Positions 1 to 10,324 of a stretch of DNA of 64,000 bases are shown in pieces; position 1 is the first letter of the stretch, and each line of letters starts with the position of its first letter. The translations under genes were made by a program, and so were the position numbers. The notes below the pieces were generated by a model, which ran no database searches, was not told the DNA's origin, and saw nothing but the letters and a program-made list of their open reading frames with translations. Source of the DNA: Halichoerus grypus (Eukaryota; Chordata; Mammalia; Carnivora; Phocidae); contig NC_135726.1 in NCBI RefSeq assembly GCF_964656455.1, forward strand, positions 9,376,394 through 9,440,393, given 5' to 3'.

Positions 1-206
1 ATGGATGGGTGGGTGGGTGGGTGGATGGATGGGTGGATGGATGGATGGATGGATGGATGGATGAGTAATTGAGTGGATGGATGGATGGATGGGTGGGTGG
101 GTGGATGGATGGATGGATGGATGGATGGATGAATGGATGGATGGATGAGTAATTGAGTGGATGGATGGATGGATGGATGGATGAGTAATTGAGTGGATGG
201 ATGGAT
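1..206. repeat. Tetranucleotide microsatellite (ATGG/GGTG) with an embedded variant unit
   Basis: This is a run of ATGG units with GGTG and GAATGG variants. It contains three copies of a variant block reading ATGAGTAATTGAGTGG at 61-76, 145-160 and 181-196, separated by 84 and 36 bases, both multiples of four. The array is already under way at base 1, so it probably continues outside the window. It looks like a length-variable simple repeat with higher-order structure. Confidence 0.95.
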
Positions 207-499
207 ACATAAAGGCTAGAATGAAATGTCCAGGAATGGTCAAGACATTCAAATGAAGAAGAAGCTCTGTGTGACAGATGCCAGGAAAAAACCCTATCCC
301 GTGCCTGGACTGACTTCCGCAGAGGGTCCCCAGCTGGCCGTGAAAGTAGAAAGAAGCTGCCAGAAGAAACAAAGGTGATGCACTAAGTGAGAATACTAGC
401 ACTAGCAGCAGAGGTGGCCTCAGTCATTGCAGGCAGGCACTGGCAGCAACAGGACAAAACTGCAGGAGTCCTACCTACGACCGGCACTTTTTTCAAAGT
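207..499. other. Unassigned noncoding stretch
   Basis: Mixed-composition sequence between the tetranucleotide array and the LTR. I see no open frame of note, no recognised repeat and no RNA gene. Confidence 0.5.
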
Positions 500-925
500 G
501 CTTTCCATTCCTTAGAGGTAAAGAGGAATTGCAGATGGAATTAGGGCTGCTGATCAGCTGACCCTGAGATAGGGAGATTGTCAGTAATATCTGGGTGGGC
601 CCAATATAATCACAAGGTCCTTAAAATGGGAGAAGGAGGCAGAGGAGAGAGAACTAGGGGATGGACCTTCGAGAAGGATTCAGCCCAAGGCTGTTTGCTT
701 GGAGACAGAGATGGAGACGGAGGAAGGGGCCACGAGCCAAGGAATGTGGGCAGTCTCTGTCATTAGAAATGCAAGGAACTGGATTTTCTCCTGGAGCCGC
801 CACAAAGAACGGAGCCTGCCAACACCTTGATTCTGGCCTAGTAAGACCTGTGTTGGTAATAAATTTGTGTTAAGTCACTAAGTTTGAGGTAATTTGTTAT
901 GGCAGCCATAGAAAACTAATACCCC
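500..925 (+). mobile_element. Solo LTR, ERVL-MaLR (MLT1-like), sense strand
   Basis: The 3' end has the MaLR signature: an AATAAATTTGTGTTAAG segment at about 860-876, then CACTAAGTTTGAGGTAATTT and the terminal GAAAACTAATAC at 911-922. Upstream, GGTGGGCCCAATATAATCAC (595-614) and GGGGCCACGAGCCAAGGAAT (726-745) are typical MLT1 internal blocks. The 5' edge is approximate because the terminal TG could not be placed. I see no internal retroviral coding region or second LTR, so this is a solo LTR. The subfamily is not resolved. Confidence 0.82.
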
Positions 926-2564
926 CAAGCTACTTTCAAAAAACGATTTTGATTACATAAGCACTACATGAACACATTTCCCCCTTTAAAAAAATTGAAG
1001 CATCTCAACAAGGCTGAGCCCCATCCCCCTGCTGCCATTCTCTGCTGGCCCCACTCCCCACCCCTCCTACAGAAAACCACGAGAATAGGTTGGGTGTGCA
1101 GTCTCTCAGCCTCCTGGTCTGCATTTCTTTACATATGCATGTGCACAGGTCACACTGCACACCGATTCTTGCAGCAAGCCCAGTCATGAAACACTTATCA
1201 CCCATCTCCCCAGGAAGGAAAACGGCGCACAAGCCCAAAGACTGCATGGGGCCCAGTGTCTGCCTATGTTCCTGGCGGTAAGGAAGTGACCGCTGGAGTA
1301 CCTTTCACATACCTTCTGCCTCCCGTCCCGTTATAAATAGTCCGTTCCGGACCTTATGGTAGAATCTGAGTTCCCCAAGAATGAATCTGCTAAATATTCA
1401 TTGCTTAGAAGATCAGGAAAAGAATTTGTTTATACACATCGGGCCTCGTGTTTACCGAAAATCCAGTCTAACACATATACAGGGAACATGATCAATAGCA
1501 AAACAACAAGTCCAACCGTGTTTTGCTACCAGGAGATAATGAATGTCTACAAAGCTGCCAGAAATTGCTCAGACCACACCCTCCCCTTCTTCTTTTTTTT
1601 TTTTTTTCCCACTCTTGGGATGTCTGGTATTTTTCACAAGTCTTGTGTCTGCTCCCCAAGTCTTCTGGGAGCCTGCTCACAACTCACAAATTACGTCAGA
1701 CTTTTTCCTAAAACCACATGTGGGCATCTGCTACATGCACACATTCAATGACCTTCCTCAGCGGCTTCCTGAGAGGCCCCTCAGATGCCACGCCTGCCCC
1801 TTGTCCACAGCGCCAACGAGGGTGCTCCTGCCCTTACAGGTAGCTCCAGGTCTCCACTAGGGAGGATCAGTACTCTCTGAAATTTACCTGGCTTCTAAAA
1901 GGGGCTAAAACATCACAAGTGGGGTAGAAACGGGCTGAAACAGACGTCAAAAGCCGGCAAGGTGACAACGACTCCCTTCTCACCAGCCCTGCCCTTGCTG
2001 GTGGAAGCCAAGTCCCAAGAGCAAGGTTAAGGCGTATAAATCCCCCATCCCAGACAGGTGTCAGTGCACGGATAAGTGTGCAGGGACTGGCGCATGGGTG
2101 TGCCCCACACATCATGCTGGGGGCTGGGGGGTGCAGTATTATGACGACCAGGTCAAGTTAGCAGCTATGATGGGGAGTCATTCTGATATACAGCCAAAGC
2201 CATCAATCTGTGATTTGGCCTTACTCTTAGTAGAACAAAGGAGCTCCACAAGGAGTATGATCAGCATGTGTCTGGTATTCAGCAAAAATTAAATTCATCT
2301 GATCAAGTATTGTGTGTGCTAGTGTGCATGAGTGTGAGCGTGTGCACATGCCAAATATAGGCCGTGTGGTGTGATACAGAACCAAGGAGGACATTTTTCT
2401 AGAAAAGCCAGCTTTGCAGTGGGTTCTGTGTGTAGCTAAAGGAAATTCATATGTAGAAGGAAACATATCAAATGAACATTCTTATGGAAAATGCTGTATG
2501 ACTTTCATATCTGTGGTGGCAAAAAAAATGTGGGTTCAACATGGTGGGACAAGGAAGTGGCTAT
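926..2564. other. Unassigned noncoding stretch
   Basis: No gene or recognised repeat. The short open frames here carry poly-F or poly-K runs from the T tract near 1589-1607 and have no protein-family features. GT-rich patches occur near 2310-2345. Confidence 0.5.
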
Positions 2565-2660
2565 GGGTGATGATGGTGATGGTGGTAATGATGATGGAAG
2601 AAGAGAAGGAAAAGGAGGAAGGAAAGAGGGAGAAGAGGGTGATGATGATGACCATGAGAA
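2565..2660. repeat. GATGGT and GA-rich low-complexity tract
   Basis: GATGATGGTGATGGTGGT-type repeats pass into a purine-only GAAGAGAAGGAAAAGGAGG stretch and then back to GATGATGATGACC. The strand bias is strong, with almost no pyrimidines between about 2595 and 2637. Confidence 0.85.
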
Positions 2661-2870
2661 TCACAGCTGGGACAGTCACTGAAGGCTTTCTATTGCCAGA
2701 CACTGACCTTAGCAATGCACACATTTGACCTAATTTAATCCTTCTAATAATCCTACTGTAGGTTCCATTACTAGCCCCATGTTACAGTCTGAGATGGGTT
2801 AAGCACATGTCATGTTCCAACCAGTGGACCAAGACTCAAACCCACAGCCGGTGTTCATGACCACCGAGGT
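2660..2870 (-). mobile_element. MIR SINE fossil
   Basis: It reads as the complement of the mammal-wide tRNA-derived MIR. Recognisable blocks are GCCAGACACTGACCTTAGC, a CTAATTTAATCCTTCTAATAA block, CCCCATGTTACAGTCTGAG and CTCAAACCCACAGCC. It is heavily diverged and the edges are approximate. Confidence 0.75.
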
Positions 2871-3919
2871 AGACGCTGCTGGGTACCCCTCTCTTCTCAT
2901 TCTCCCCATCCACTCCATTAATAGCACTGGACAGCCACACACCCAGTAAAAGATAATCACCTCTCCAGACTCCCTTGCAGCTACAGGTGGCCATGTAACC
3001 TGGCTCTGGCCATCAACCTGCCGGAGGTATCCATGCAGTGAGCTGGCATGTGCCTCTCGCCCTTCACACTTTCCCCTTCCTCTAGCCTGGAAAACAGATG
3101 TGACACCTTGAGCCTGAGCAGCCACATGCTCAGAATGGCTCAGTGCAAAGATCGAGACAGCCACAGCCCCTGATGGTGTCACAGACCCAGGCTCCTAAAT
3201 TGGACTGCCTTCTTCCAAGTCTCTTGTAATGAGAGAAAAATTAAGGTCTGGTTTGGAAAGCTGGAGTCTGAGTCAGGTCCTTGCTGATGCAGGCCCAGTG
3301 GGAAAGTGCATCCAGACAGTGCAGATCCCGCTTGAGCTCCCTTCCTTCCATCAGCTGCCACAGCCCAGGACATGAGGAGCTTGGAAATGAGTTGTGAAAG
3401 AGATAATGTCTGGAAGCCCAAAATAAAGATAAGAGGGCTACTCAAAGACGCACCATACGGAGGTTCACCGAGAACTGTGGGAAGAAGTGGGGTCCACTGA
3501 GGATTGGGGGAAGAAATAGGGTTCAAGTTTCTCACCTTTTTGAACTAGAGTAAGAAATACACCCTTCTGGCCACAAATGGAAGCAAGGCCAACACACTGA
3601 AATAACATTATAAATATTATAAACAGTTGAGGCTACACAGGAGGGCTGTCTCTGGGAAGAGTGTCCAGATGAAGTCTAAGGTAACTCTGTGGACTTCTGT
3701 GGGTGTCCCCAGGCAGGTTTCTGAAATAACAATTGCCACGGGGGAAAGAAAACCTTCCACGGAACGCTGATAGCCTGAGCAGCCAATGCATACCAACCAA
3801 TAGAGCCACATATGCAAAGAACTGGACTCACCATCCCAGAATCTTCTACCACAAGATGTCCAGACATATAAGGCATATTATTATTCCATACTGCATTTCC
3901 CTAAATCCTTTTACCTCAT
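2871..3919. other. Noncoding stretch with a possible unassigned old repeat at about 2925-3180
   Basis: The segment around CCAGACTCCCTTGCAGCTAC (2967-2986) followed by GGTGGCCATGTAACCTGGCT resembles a sequence that recurs in mammalian genomes, but I cannot name the family. The rest shows no recognised element and no convincing coding frame. Confidence 0.35.
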
Positions 3920-3943
3920 GTTTGTTTGTTTGTTTGTTTGTTA
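3920..3943. repeat. (TTTG)n microsatellite
   Basis: Six uninterrupted GTTT/TTTG units lie just upstream of the L1 insertion. Confidence 0.9.
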
Positions 3944-4035
3944 TCTGCTCCATTTTTGGATGAAGTAAAAAGAAAGAAATCATTGATTCGTTCATTACAA
4001 ATGTACTTAAGCTATAAAAACATGAGCTACTAAGG

Positions 4036-4639
4036 GAAACAGTCAACAAAACAAAGAGGCAACCCACAGAATGGGAGAAGATATTTGCAAATGACACTAC
4101 AGATAAAGGGCTGGTATCCAAAATCTATAAAGAACTTCTCAAACTCAACACCCAAAAAACAAATAATCAAGTCAAAAAGTGGGCAGAAGAGATGAACAGA
4201 CACTTCTCTGAAGAAGACATACAAATGGCTAACAGACACATGAAAAAATGTTCATCATCATTAGCCATCAGGGAAATCCAAATCAAAACCACACTGAGAT
4301 ACCACCTTACACCAGTTAGAATGGCCAAAATGGACAGGGAAAGAAACAACAAATGTTGGAAAGGTTGTGGAGAAAGGGGAACCCTCTTAACACTGTTGGT
4401 GGGAATGCAAGTTGGTACAGCCACTTCGGAAAACAGTGTGGAGGTTCCTCAAAAATTTAAAAATAGAGCTACCCCGGGACGCCTGGGTGGCTCAGTCGGT
4501 TAAGCGTATGCCTTCGGCTCAGGTCATGATCCCGGGGTCCTGGGATTGAGTCCCACATCGGGCTCCTTGCTCAGCAGGGAGCCTGCTTCTCCCTCTGCCT
4601 GCCTCTGTCTCTCTCTCTCTGATAAATAAATAAAATCTT

Positions 4640-4672
<33 letters not shown>

Positions 4673-5012
4673 TATAAAAATAGAGCTACCCTATGACCCA
4701 GCAATTGCACTACTGGGTATTTACCCCAAAGACACAGATGTAGTGAAAAGAAGGGCCATATGCACCCCAATGTTCATAGCAGCAATGTCCACGATAGCCA
4801 AACTGTGCAAAGAGCTGAGATGCCCTTCAACAGATGAATGGATAAAGAAGATGTGGTCCATATATACAATGGAATATTACTCAGCCATCAGAAAGGATGA
4901 ATACCTACCATTTACATCGCCATGGATGGGACTGGAGGGGATTATGCTAAGCGAAATAAGTCAAGCAGAGAAAGTCAATTATCATATGGTTTCACTTATT
5001 TGTGGAACATAA
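4036..5012 (+). pseudogene. L1 ORF2 C-terminal remnant, frameshifted and split by a SINE
   Basis: The functional ORF2 protein is an endonuclease and reverse transcriptase; only its C-terminal region is present here, so both catalytic domains are lost. The frame is open from about 4036 and reads [18 protein letters not shown] and [10 protein letters not shown], hallmarks of the L1 C-terminal region. An apparent extra A near 4388 shifts the frame. The following codons, read one base over, continue as [10 protein letters not shown] and on to IELP, where the SINE interrupts. Beyond the SINE the same frame resumes at YDPAIALLGIYPKD and runs through IKKMWSIYTMEYYSAI to a stop ending at 5012. Without the SINE the remnant would be about 250 codons, so the frameshift and the SINE are the two visible lesions. 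The remnant cannot make an active protein. Confidence 0.9.
4475..4675 (+). mobile_element. CAN SINE (tRNA-derived) nested in the L1
   Basis: It shows the CGCCTGGGTGGCTCAGTCGG head with the A box, the GGTCATGATCCCGGGGTCCT and B-box-like region, the CT-rich tract, AAATAAATAAAATCTT and a poly-A tail of 16 or more. The tail passes directly into a (TA)n microsatellite at about 4657-4675. A perfect 16-base duplication, AAAAATAGAGCTACCC, flanks it at 4459-4474 and 4676-4691. It must be younger than the host L1. Confidence 0.96.
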
Positions 5013-5122
5013 GGAATAACATGGAGGACATTAGGAGAAGGAAGGGAAAAATGGGGGGGGGAATTGGAGGGAGAGATGAACCATGAGAGACTATGGACCT
5101 GAGAAACAAACAGGGTTCTAGA

Positions 5123-5146
5123 GGGGAGGGGGGAGGGGGGATTGGG
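5123..5146 (+). other. G-quadruplex-capable tract in the L1 3' UTR
   Basis: Four G runs (4, 6, 6 and 3 Gs) are separated by loops of 1, 1 and 3 bases. G-rich quadruplex-forming tracts are a known feature of mammalian L1 3' UTRs. The second L1 in this window has one in the corresponding place (48254-48278). Confidence 0.8.
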
Positions 5147-5322
5147 TAGCCCAGTGATGGGTATTAAGGAGGGCACGTACTGCATGGAGCACTGGGTGTT
5201 ATACGAAAACAATGGATCGTGGATCACTACATCAAAAACTAATGATGTATTGTATGGTGACTAACATAATATAATAAAATTAAAAACTAAAAAAAAAAAA
5301 AAAAAAAAACATGAGCTACTAA

Positions 5323-7488
5323 CAGGTAATTCCTTCGAAGACTTAGGTAGTGACACAGATGTTTCTCCACACAGTGTCTGTGGGTGGCTGTCTATATATA
5401 AACACAGCACGAACTAACTGTGGGGTGTATCACCAGCGAAAGTGGATTGGCCATGTGAAGGACATCTGTGTTAGGACCTGCTCCCAGTCAAAGGAAAGTA
5501 ACTCTTCTTGGTGGTCCGACCACTTAACTTAAACAAAAAGAACTGAGCCAACTTTCATCAATGAGCCTTTCTTCTAACTGGAAAAAAAGAAAATAAAAAA
5601 ATGAGAGCTGGCTACTGGTTATGGCGATGATGTGCCACAAGGTTAATAATGATGGGTTTCAGGTCACTGGCAATTTCTCATTTCAAACTAACTTGAACCA
5701 TCAGCCCTCAAGGGCTGACTGTTTCATGTGGGCTGCATGGCATTCACAGTCCTTTTCGGACACCCAAGCAGTGGGGTGAGCGATACTCTACCATATATCA
5801 TTACTGAAAACAAGAGAGGAGCTCTTCATCCTTAAAATTAAAAAGTGCCCCTATATTCAATCTCCATGGAGAAAGAGCCATAGACTTGTTCAGTTCCACA
5901 ATGACTAGAACTTGAATGGGCTAGTGACTTGGTGTCAATTCATGGGAACCGGGCTCTATCTTCAGAGGGAACTTGGGAGGAAAAAATTCTAAATTTCCCT
6001 GCAATGATTCAGAAGACTCCTCAGCTTTTTCCTCCATACTGTCGGTCACTTCTCAGATGCCCACTTCACTGCTAAATAGCCCAAGGACTCATCCAGAGGA
6101 TACAGGGCTTTTTCCTCATGGTATTATGAGAGCAATGTGGAGGGACGGAAAAATGAATGGGTAAAGCTGCTTCAACTGAGAAGGGGGACAATAAGGAGTG
6201 GTAGAGATTATGGAAAACTAGAAACCACAGGACCTGATACCTTAACTCGGCCCCAGCCAACTGTTGCTTCTACTTGCAATCTTCAAACCCAAGGAGAAAA
6301 CCAGATTTTTATATGAAATCTCTGAATTTGTATATGTGTCTTAGCAATTTTTCAAAGTCGTTGTGCGGGGAAAACAAAACACATCTGCTAGTAAGCAATG
6401 TCTGTTGTCGCAGAGGAACATCTCCCTGGGTTTTCTCTTCTGGAAGTCACACCCAAAGCTATGGCTTATCCCGGGGCTGAGCCAAGGAAAAGGTGAAAAG
6501 AGGAAAAGCGGTGGGAAGAAAGTCTGGGAGCTGAAGGTTAATCCTAAGACTTAAGAGTTCTGTAAGTGATATATTTGCCTGTCAAATTCATGACCCCAGG
6601 AGGATGATAAACACACTCAAAAATCTCATCTAATTTTAGAGTAAGTTACTTTGACACATGAACCAAACTTATAGGCCCATCAGTCCCCTCTCACTGACAA
6701 AGGCTATGCCAAACCCTCTCCCCCACAAAGGATGGAGATGAAGGGCTCAGTTCTACCACACTGCATGGCATTCACGGGGCTGGAGGCAAGTTTGTCCCCC
6801 GGTGCCCCGCATTCCCCAGATGAGCCGTCAGTAACAAGAGGCAGTCCTGATCTCTGCTTCTTGTCTCTCTTGCACTCTATTTATGGGCAAGTAGCCCTGA
6901 GGTCTTCGAGGGTTTGATTTCTTAACTTGAGATTTGAATCTTTCTTTCCACAACTTTTTTTGTCTTACTGGCTGTAGCACAGAGCCCTGGGAGCCTTATT
7001 CTGCCTGAGATAAATAGAGCGCTCTCCCACAATTCTAATTAACAGATTTTTTTTTTTCTCTCCTCCCAAGTTTCCCCAAGGAAATCATTCTCAAAGCCAA
7101 TCTTAGTTGGGCCGGAAGTCAAAACCAGATTTAAAAAGGTACAACAAAATGTACAGCAAATTAAGTTTCCTTGACAACATAAAAGTACCAAAAAATAAAG
7201 AAAAGCCTCACTGGCTTTAAAAGGAAATCAGCAGTATCCACAGTATCCAGACAGGAACCTTCCCTTTGACCCCAATTCCCCCAAAAAACTCTATTTAAAA
7301 CAGACGAGAAAGATGTAATACCAAATGTCATGTGTGAACCTTGATTGACTGCAGCCTGATGAGAACAAAGATCTACGAAAGACATTTTGAGGATAACTGG
7401 GTAAATCTGGGTATGGGCTATGTATTATTTTATGTCAGCAAATTATTATCAATTTTATAAACATGATAACAGTGATATGTAGAAAAAT
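5323..7488. other. Unassigned noncoding stretch
   Basis: No recognised repeat or gene. Small open frames occur but none shows a signal peptide, domain or repeated pattern. There is a T-rich tract at about 7047-7060. Confidence 0.5.
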
Positions 7489-7494
7489 GCCTTA

Positions 7495-7501
<7 letters not shown>

Positions 7502-7530
<29 letters not shown>

Positions 7531-7705
7531 TTTTATTTATTTATTTGAGAGAGCGAGAGAGAGCACATGAGAGGGGGGAGGGTCAGAGGGAGAAGCAGAC
7601 TCCCTGCTGAGCAGGGAGCCCGATGCGGGACTCGATCCGGAGACTCCAGGATCATGACCTGAGCCGAAGGCAGTCGCCCAACCAACTGAGCCACCCAGGC
7701 GCCCA
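7502..7705 (-). mobile_element. CAN SINE, minus strand, with a long T tract
   Basis: Read on the minus strand it has the GGCGCCTGGGTGGCTCAGTT head, the tRNA-like promoter region, a CT-rich tract, AAATAAATAAAATCTTT and a poly-A tail that appears here as about 29 T bases (7497-7525, overlapping the duplication). The flanks carry GCCTTAAGTTTTT at 7489-7501 and 7706-7718. The body is close to consensus and the tail is nearly pure, which suggests a young copy. Confidence 0.95.
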
Positions 7706-7776
7706 GCCTTAAGTTTTTAAAAATGCCTGGCAAAGTACTTTATGGTAAAATGAGTCAAGATCTGCAACTTACATAT

Positions 7777-7850
7777 ATGGATGGATGGATGAATGGATGA
7801 ATGGATGGACGGATGGAGGAGTGGGTGGGCAGGTAGATGGATGGATGGAT
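7777..7850. repeat. (ATGG)n microsatellite
   Basis: ATGG units with GAATGG, GGACGG and GTGGGTGG interruptions. It has the same motif family as the array at 1-206 but lacks its ATGAGTAATT variant block. Confidence 0.92.
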
Positions 7851-7864
7851 AGAAAGACAGACTG

Positions 7865-8240
7865 AAAGACAAAACTTGGTGAAACATTAATAACTATTGA
7901 ATCTAGGTGGTGGGCATACACCTAGGTTGTTCATTGTATTGTTTTTAAATATTTTATTTATTATTTCAGAGAGAGAGAGAGAGAGCATGTGAGTGTGAGT
8001 GGGTTGAGGGGCGGGGGGGAGGGAAGGGAGAGCGAGAGAATCTCAAGCAGACTCCATGCTGAGCATGGAGCCCGACTCGGGGCTCAATCTCACAACCTTG
8101 AGATTATGACCCGAGCCAAAACCAAGAGTCAGACGCTTAACCGACTGAGCCACCCAAGTGCCCCTGTATACTATTACAGGATTGTTTAAATTTTCTGTAT
8201 GGTCGATAATTTTCATAACAAAAAGTTTTAAAACTGTTAT
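7865..8240 (+). mobile_element. Old L1 (L1M-type) 3' end, split by a SINE
   Basis: Before the SINE, AACTATTGAATCTAGGTGGT, GGGCATACACCTAGG and TTCATTGTATT resemble the 3' UTR of old mammalian L1s. After it, CTATTACAGGATTGTTTAAA, TTTTCTGTATGG and CATAACAAAAAGTTTTAAA continue the same UTR to the A-rich end. The two halves become contiguous when 7942-8164 is removed. The subfamily is not resolved. Confidence 0.6.
7942..8164 (-). mobile_element. CAN SINE, minus strand, nested in an old L1 3' end
   Basis: It ends CCGACTGAGCCACCCAAGTG then CCCC, the complement of the SINE head, and starts TTTTTAAATATTTTATTTA, the complement of the tail. A GA-rich tract (7969-8040) is the complement of the CT-rich region. 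The flanking duplication is weak (TGTAT at 7935-7939 and 8165-8169). The body has more changes than the copy at 7502, so it is probably older. Confidence 0.92.
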
Positions 8241-8439
8241 TTTCATAAGTTCAGTGTTTTAGTTAACTTTTTAAAAAAATACTTTTTAAAGCATGTCATA
8301 CAAAGAAGTCCCCATGTGGAAAGTGGGGATGATGTGGGAGATACTCCAGTTAATATTGTAGAGAAGAGGGTCTGACTGCCAAGATCTCCAGCCTGAGAGC
8401 CTTTTTCAGAACATCCTGAAAACACTAGACCTTCATCTC

Positions 8440-8570
8440 CTTCATCTAACTGGTAAGGAAACCGAGGCTCAGAGAGGTTCAGTGACTCCCTCCTGATCAC
8501 AAAGCAAGTTAGTGGCAGATGAAGGGACCTGATGGGTCTCAGGGTTCCTATCTACAATGCTGCACCACTG
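8440..8570 (-). mobile_element. MIR SINE fossil
   Basis: It contains AAGGAAACCGAGGCTCAGAG, GATCACAAAGCAAGTTAGTG and GCACCACTGAGC, the complement of the tRNA-like half of MIR. The distal part is missing or unrecognisable. Confidence 0.72.
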
Positions 8571-8730
8571 AGCTGACTGGTCTTGCCCAATTCATAGTCG
8601 ATTTTCAGAAGGGTAAAGGATGCCTTAACAACTGACTTCATCTTTCATCCTTTGTTCTTTGGAAATGATTTTCCTCAGAGGCACATACTTCAAATAAGCA
8701 TTCTCCTCTTTCCCATTCACCCAATATACT

Positions 8731-8745
8731 TTTTTTAAAAAGTAT

Positions 8746-8776
<31 letters not shown>

Positions 8777-8963
8777 TTTTTGAAAGAGAGAGAGAGACAG
8801 CATGCACAAGTGGGGGGAGGAGCAAAGGGAGAGAGAGAATCTTCAAGCAGACTCTCCCTGCTGAGTGTGGAGACTGAAACGGGGCTCAATCTCAGAACCC
8901 TCAGATCATGACCTGAGCTGAAACCACAAGTCGGACACTTAACCGACTGAGCCACACAAGTGC
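8731..8963 (-). mobile_element. CAN SINE, minus strand, with an extended (TTTA)n tail
   Basis: The tail region is a TTTA microsatellite of about ten units (8743-8780). The body contains AGACTCTCCCTGCTGAGTGT and ends CCGACTGAGCCACACAAGTG. An imperfect 19-base duplication (16 matches) starts CCCATTCACC at 8712-8730 and 8964-8982. The mismatches between the two copies indicate an older insertion. Confidence 0.93.
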
Positions 8964-8982
8964 CCCATTCACCTGATAAACT

Positions 8983-10324
8983 CTTTATCACACTTACTTT
9001 ATCACACTAGAGGGTATTATTCTGGGCACTTGGGAAAATGTATTTCTGTAGCACAGGGCCCCTGCCTTAGAAACACTCACACCCTACAAGTTACATGCTG
9101 GTATAAAGGACAAATCCCTAAGAGCTGCCCCCAAAAGGGTCAACTTCTAAAAATGGCTTCCAATCATTATATCTCAGTGACAGGAGAAAAAATGTTATCT
9201 TGATAGTAAAGGATTTAAATTTATTGCATGGCTGAAAATGGTTAGCCAAGTGAAATGATAAAGTGATGAATCATTTCCTAAAAAAAGTTGAGCTGTTAGT
9301 AAGGCGACTGCACGAAGAACTATTTAGAGATGTCAGAAGGAAGAAAAAAAAAAAAAAGAAAGTTATGAAGCCTGCCCAGGAAATTACTCCTAAATGTATA
9401 TACTCTCTAGATTAAATTACTTTTTCAAAAGAAAAGAAAACTAAACAGACTTCAGGATTACTGTTGGAAAAAATGAAGCTGTCTCCTAATTTCTATTTGA
9501 TTCCTTCTGGTTTCAGCACTGTCCTCCGTCAGTAACTTAACAATCTGTGCTTCCCACAGCTGCCCTCAGACGCAGCCCCCACAGACGAACCCATACCAGC
9601 CACAGGCCTTTCAGACTTCTCTGTCTCCTGGGTTCCGGGAGACGGTTCCTGCCTGATCTCACCACACTGCAGTTGGGACAACTTGACCCAAAACCCAAGC
9701 CCAAGTTCTCAGATTGCAGCACTGATGACCTGCTTGATCAGAACTGGGATTTCCAGCCACAGCTCAATAAACAGGGAAGAAATCAGGGCACCGTAAACTG
9801 ATTCTGTGTGTTCGTTTGTACTTACATGCCCTGTTATTCATTCTTCTTGGTTGTTTTTACTAATAAATGTAGGCAACAGGGTTCACTATCATCAAGGGAT
9901 CGAGAATGTGTATATACTTAAGACTCTGAGGGTGAGCAGATGCCAGGCACCGAGGGAGAAGAGCTCACTCCTGGGACTACAGAACAAGAAGGTGGCTTTC
10001 ACTTTCAATCAACCATGCTGGGTAACACGGGTCACTCCGTGCCATCCACTGAGCTTGACCTTGGCATTCAAAATCCTCTAGAAAAGAGGCTTTCTGAGAG
10101 AAAAGGGGTCACTGATAAAGATGTGGCTCCATCCACCCCAGATCTTCAAGACTCACTATTTAACCCAATCTCAGAACAGTCTCCCAAATATCTCCTGGGC
10201 TCGTAGTAAAGTGGTATGCTGGCTGCAACAAAGCTCATCTTTTCTGGTATAAACCTTTATCAAAAGAAGGAGGAGATGGAATCATGGGAGAAAGAGAAAG
10301 GATAAGAAAGGTAAGAAGAATAGC
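8983..10324. other. Noncoding stretch with weak coding-like segments near 9560-10206
   Basis: No repeat is recognised. An acceptor-like tract (CTTCCCACAG ending at 9559) precedes a segment open in more than one frame to 9801. A second hydrophilic open frame of 88 codons starts at an ATG at 9940 and ends at 10206. I do not recognise a protein family. More than one frame is open over the same bases, which argues that the openness is compositional. A decayed retrocopy or a stray exon is possible but unsupported. Confidence 0.25.

Larger units (their letters stand above)
4034..5304 (+). mobile_element. 5'-truncated LINE-1 with intact 3' end, flanked by target-site duplications
   Basis: This is an L1 that starts within the 3' part of ORF2 and runs through the 3' UTR to a poly-A tail. 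The flanks carry an 18-base duplication AAAAACATGAGCTACTAA at 4016-4033 and 5305-5322; its first A bases merge with the tail. The 3' UTR contains ACCATGAGAGACTATGGACC (5080-5099), a G-rich tract and ATCACTACATCAAAAACTAA near the end. The exact duplication and long tail suggest a fairly recent insertion within the carnivore lineage. A CAN SINE is nested at 4475-4675. Confidence 0.95.

Noticed and set aside
1..206. CRISPR-like array of spaced repeats
   Set aside because: The variant blocks are embedded in ATGG units with no unique spacers, and the sequence is mammalian.
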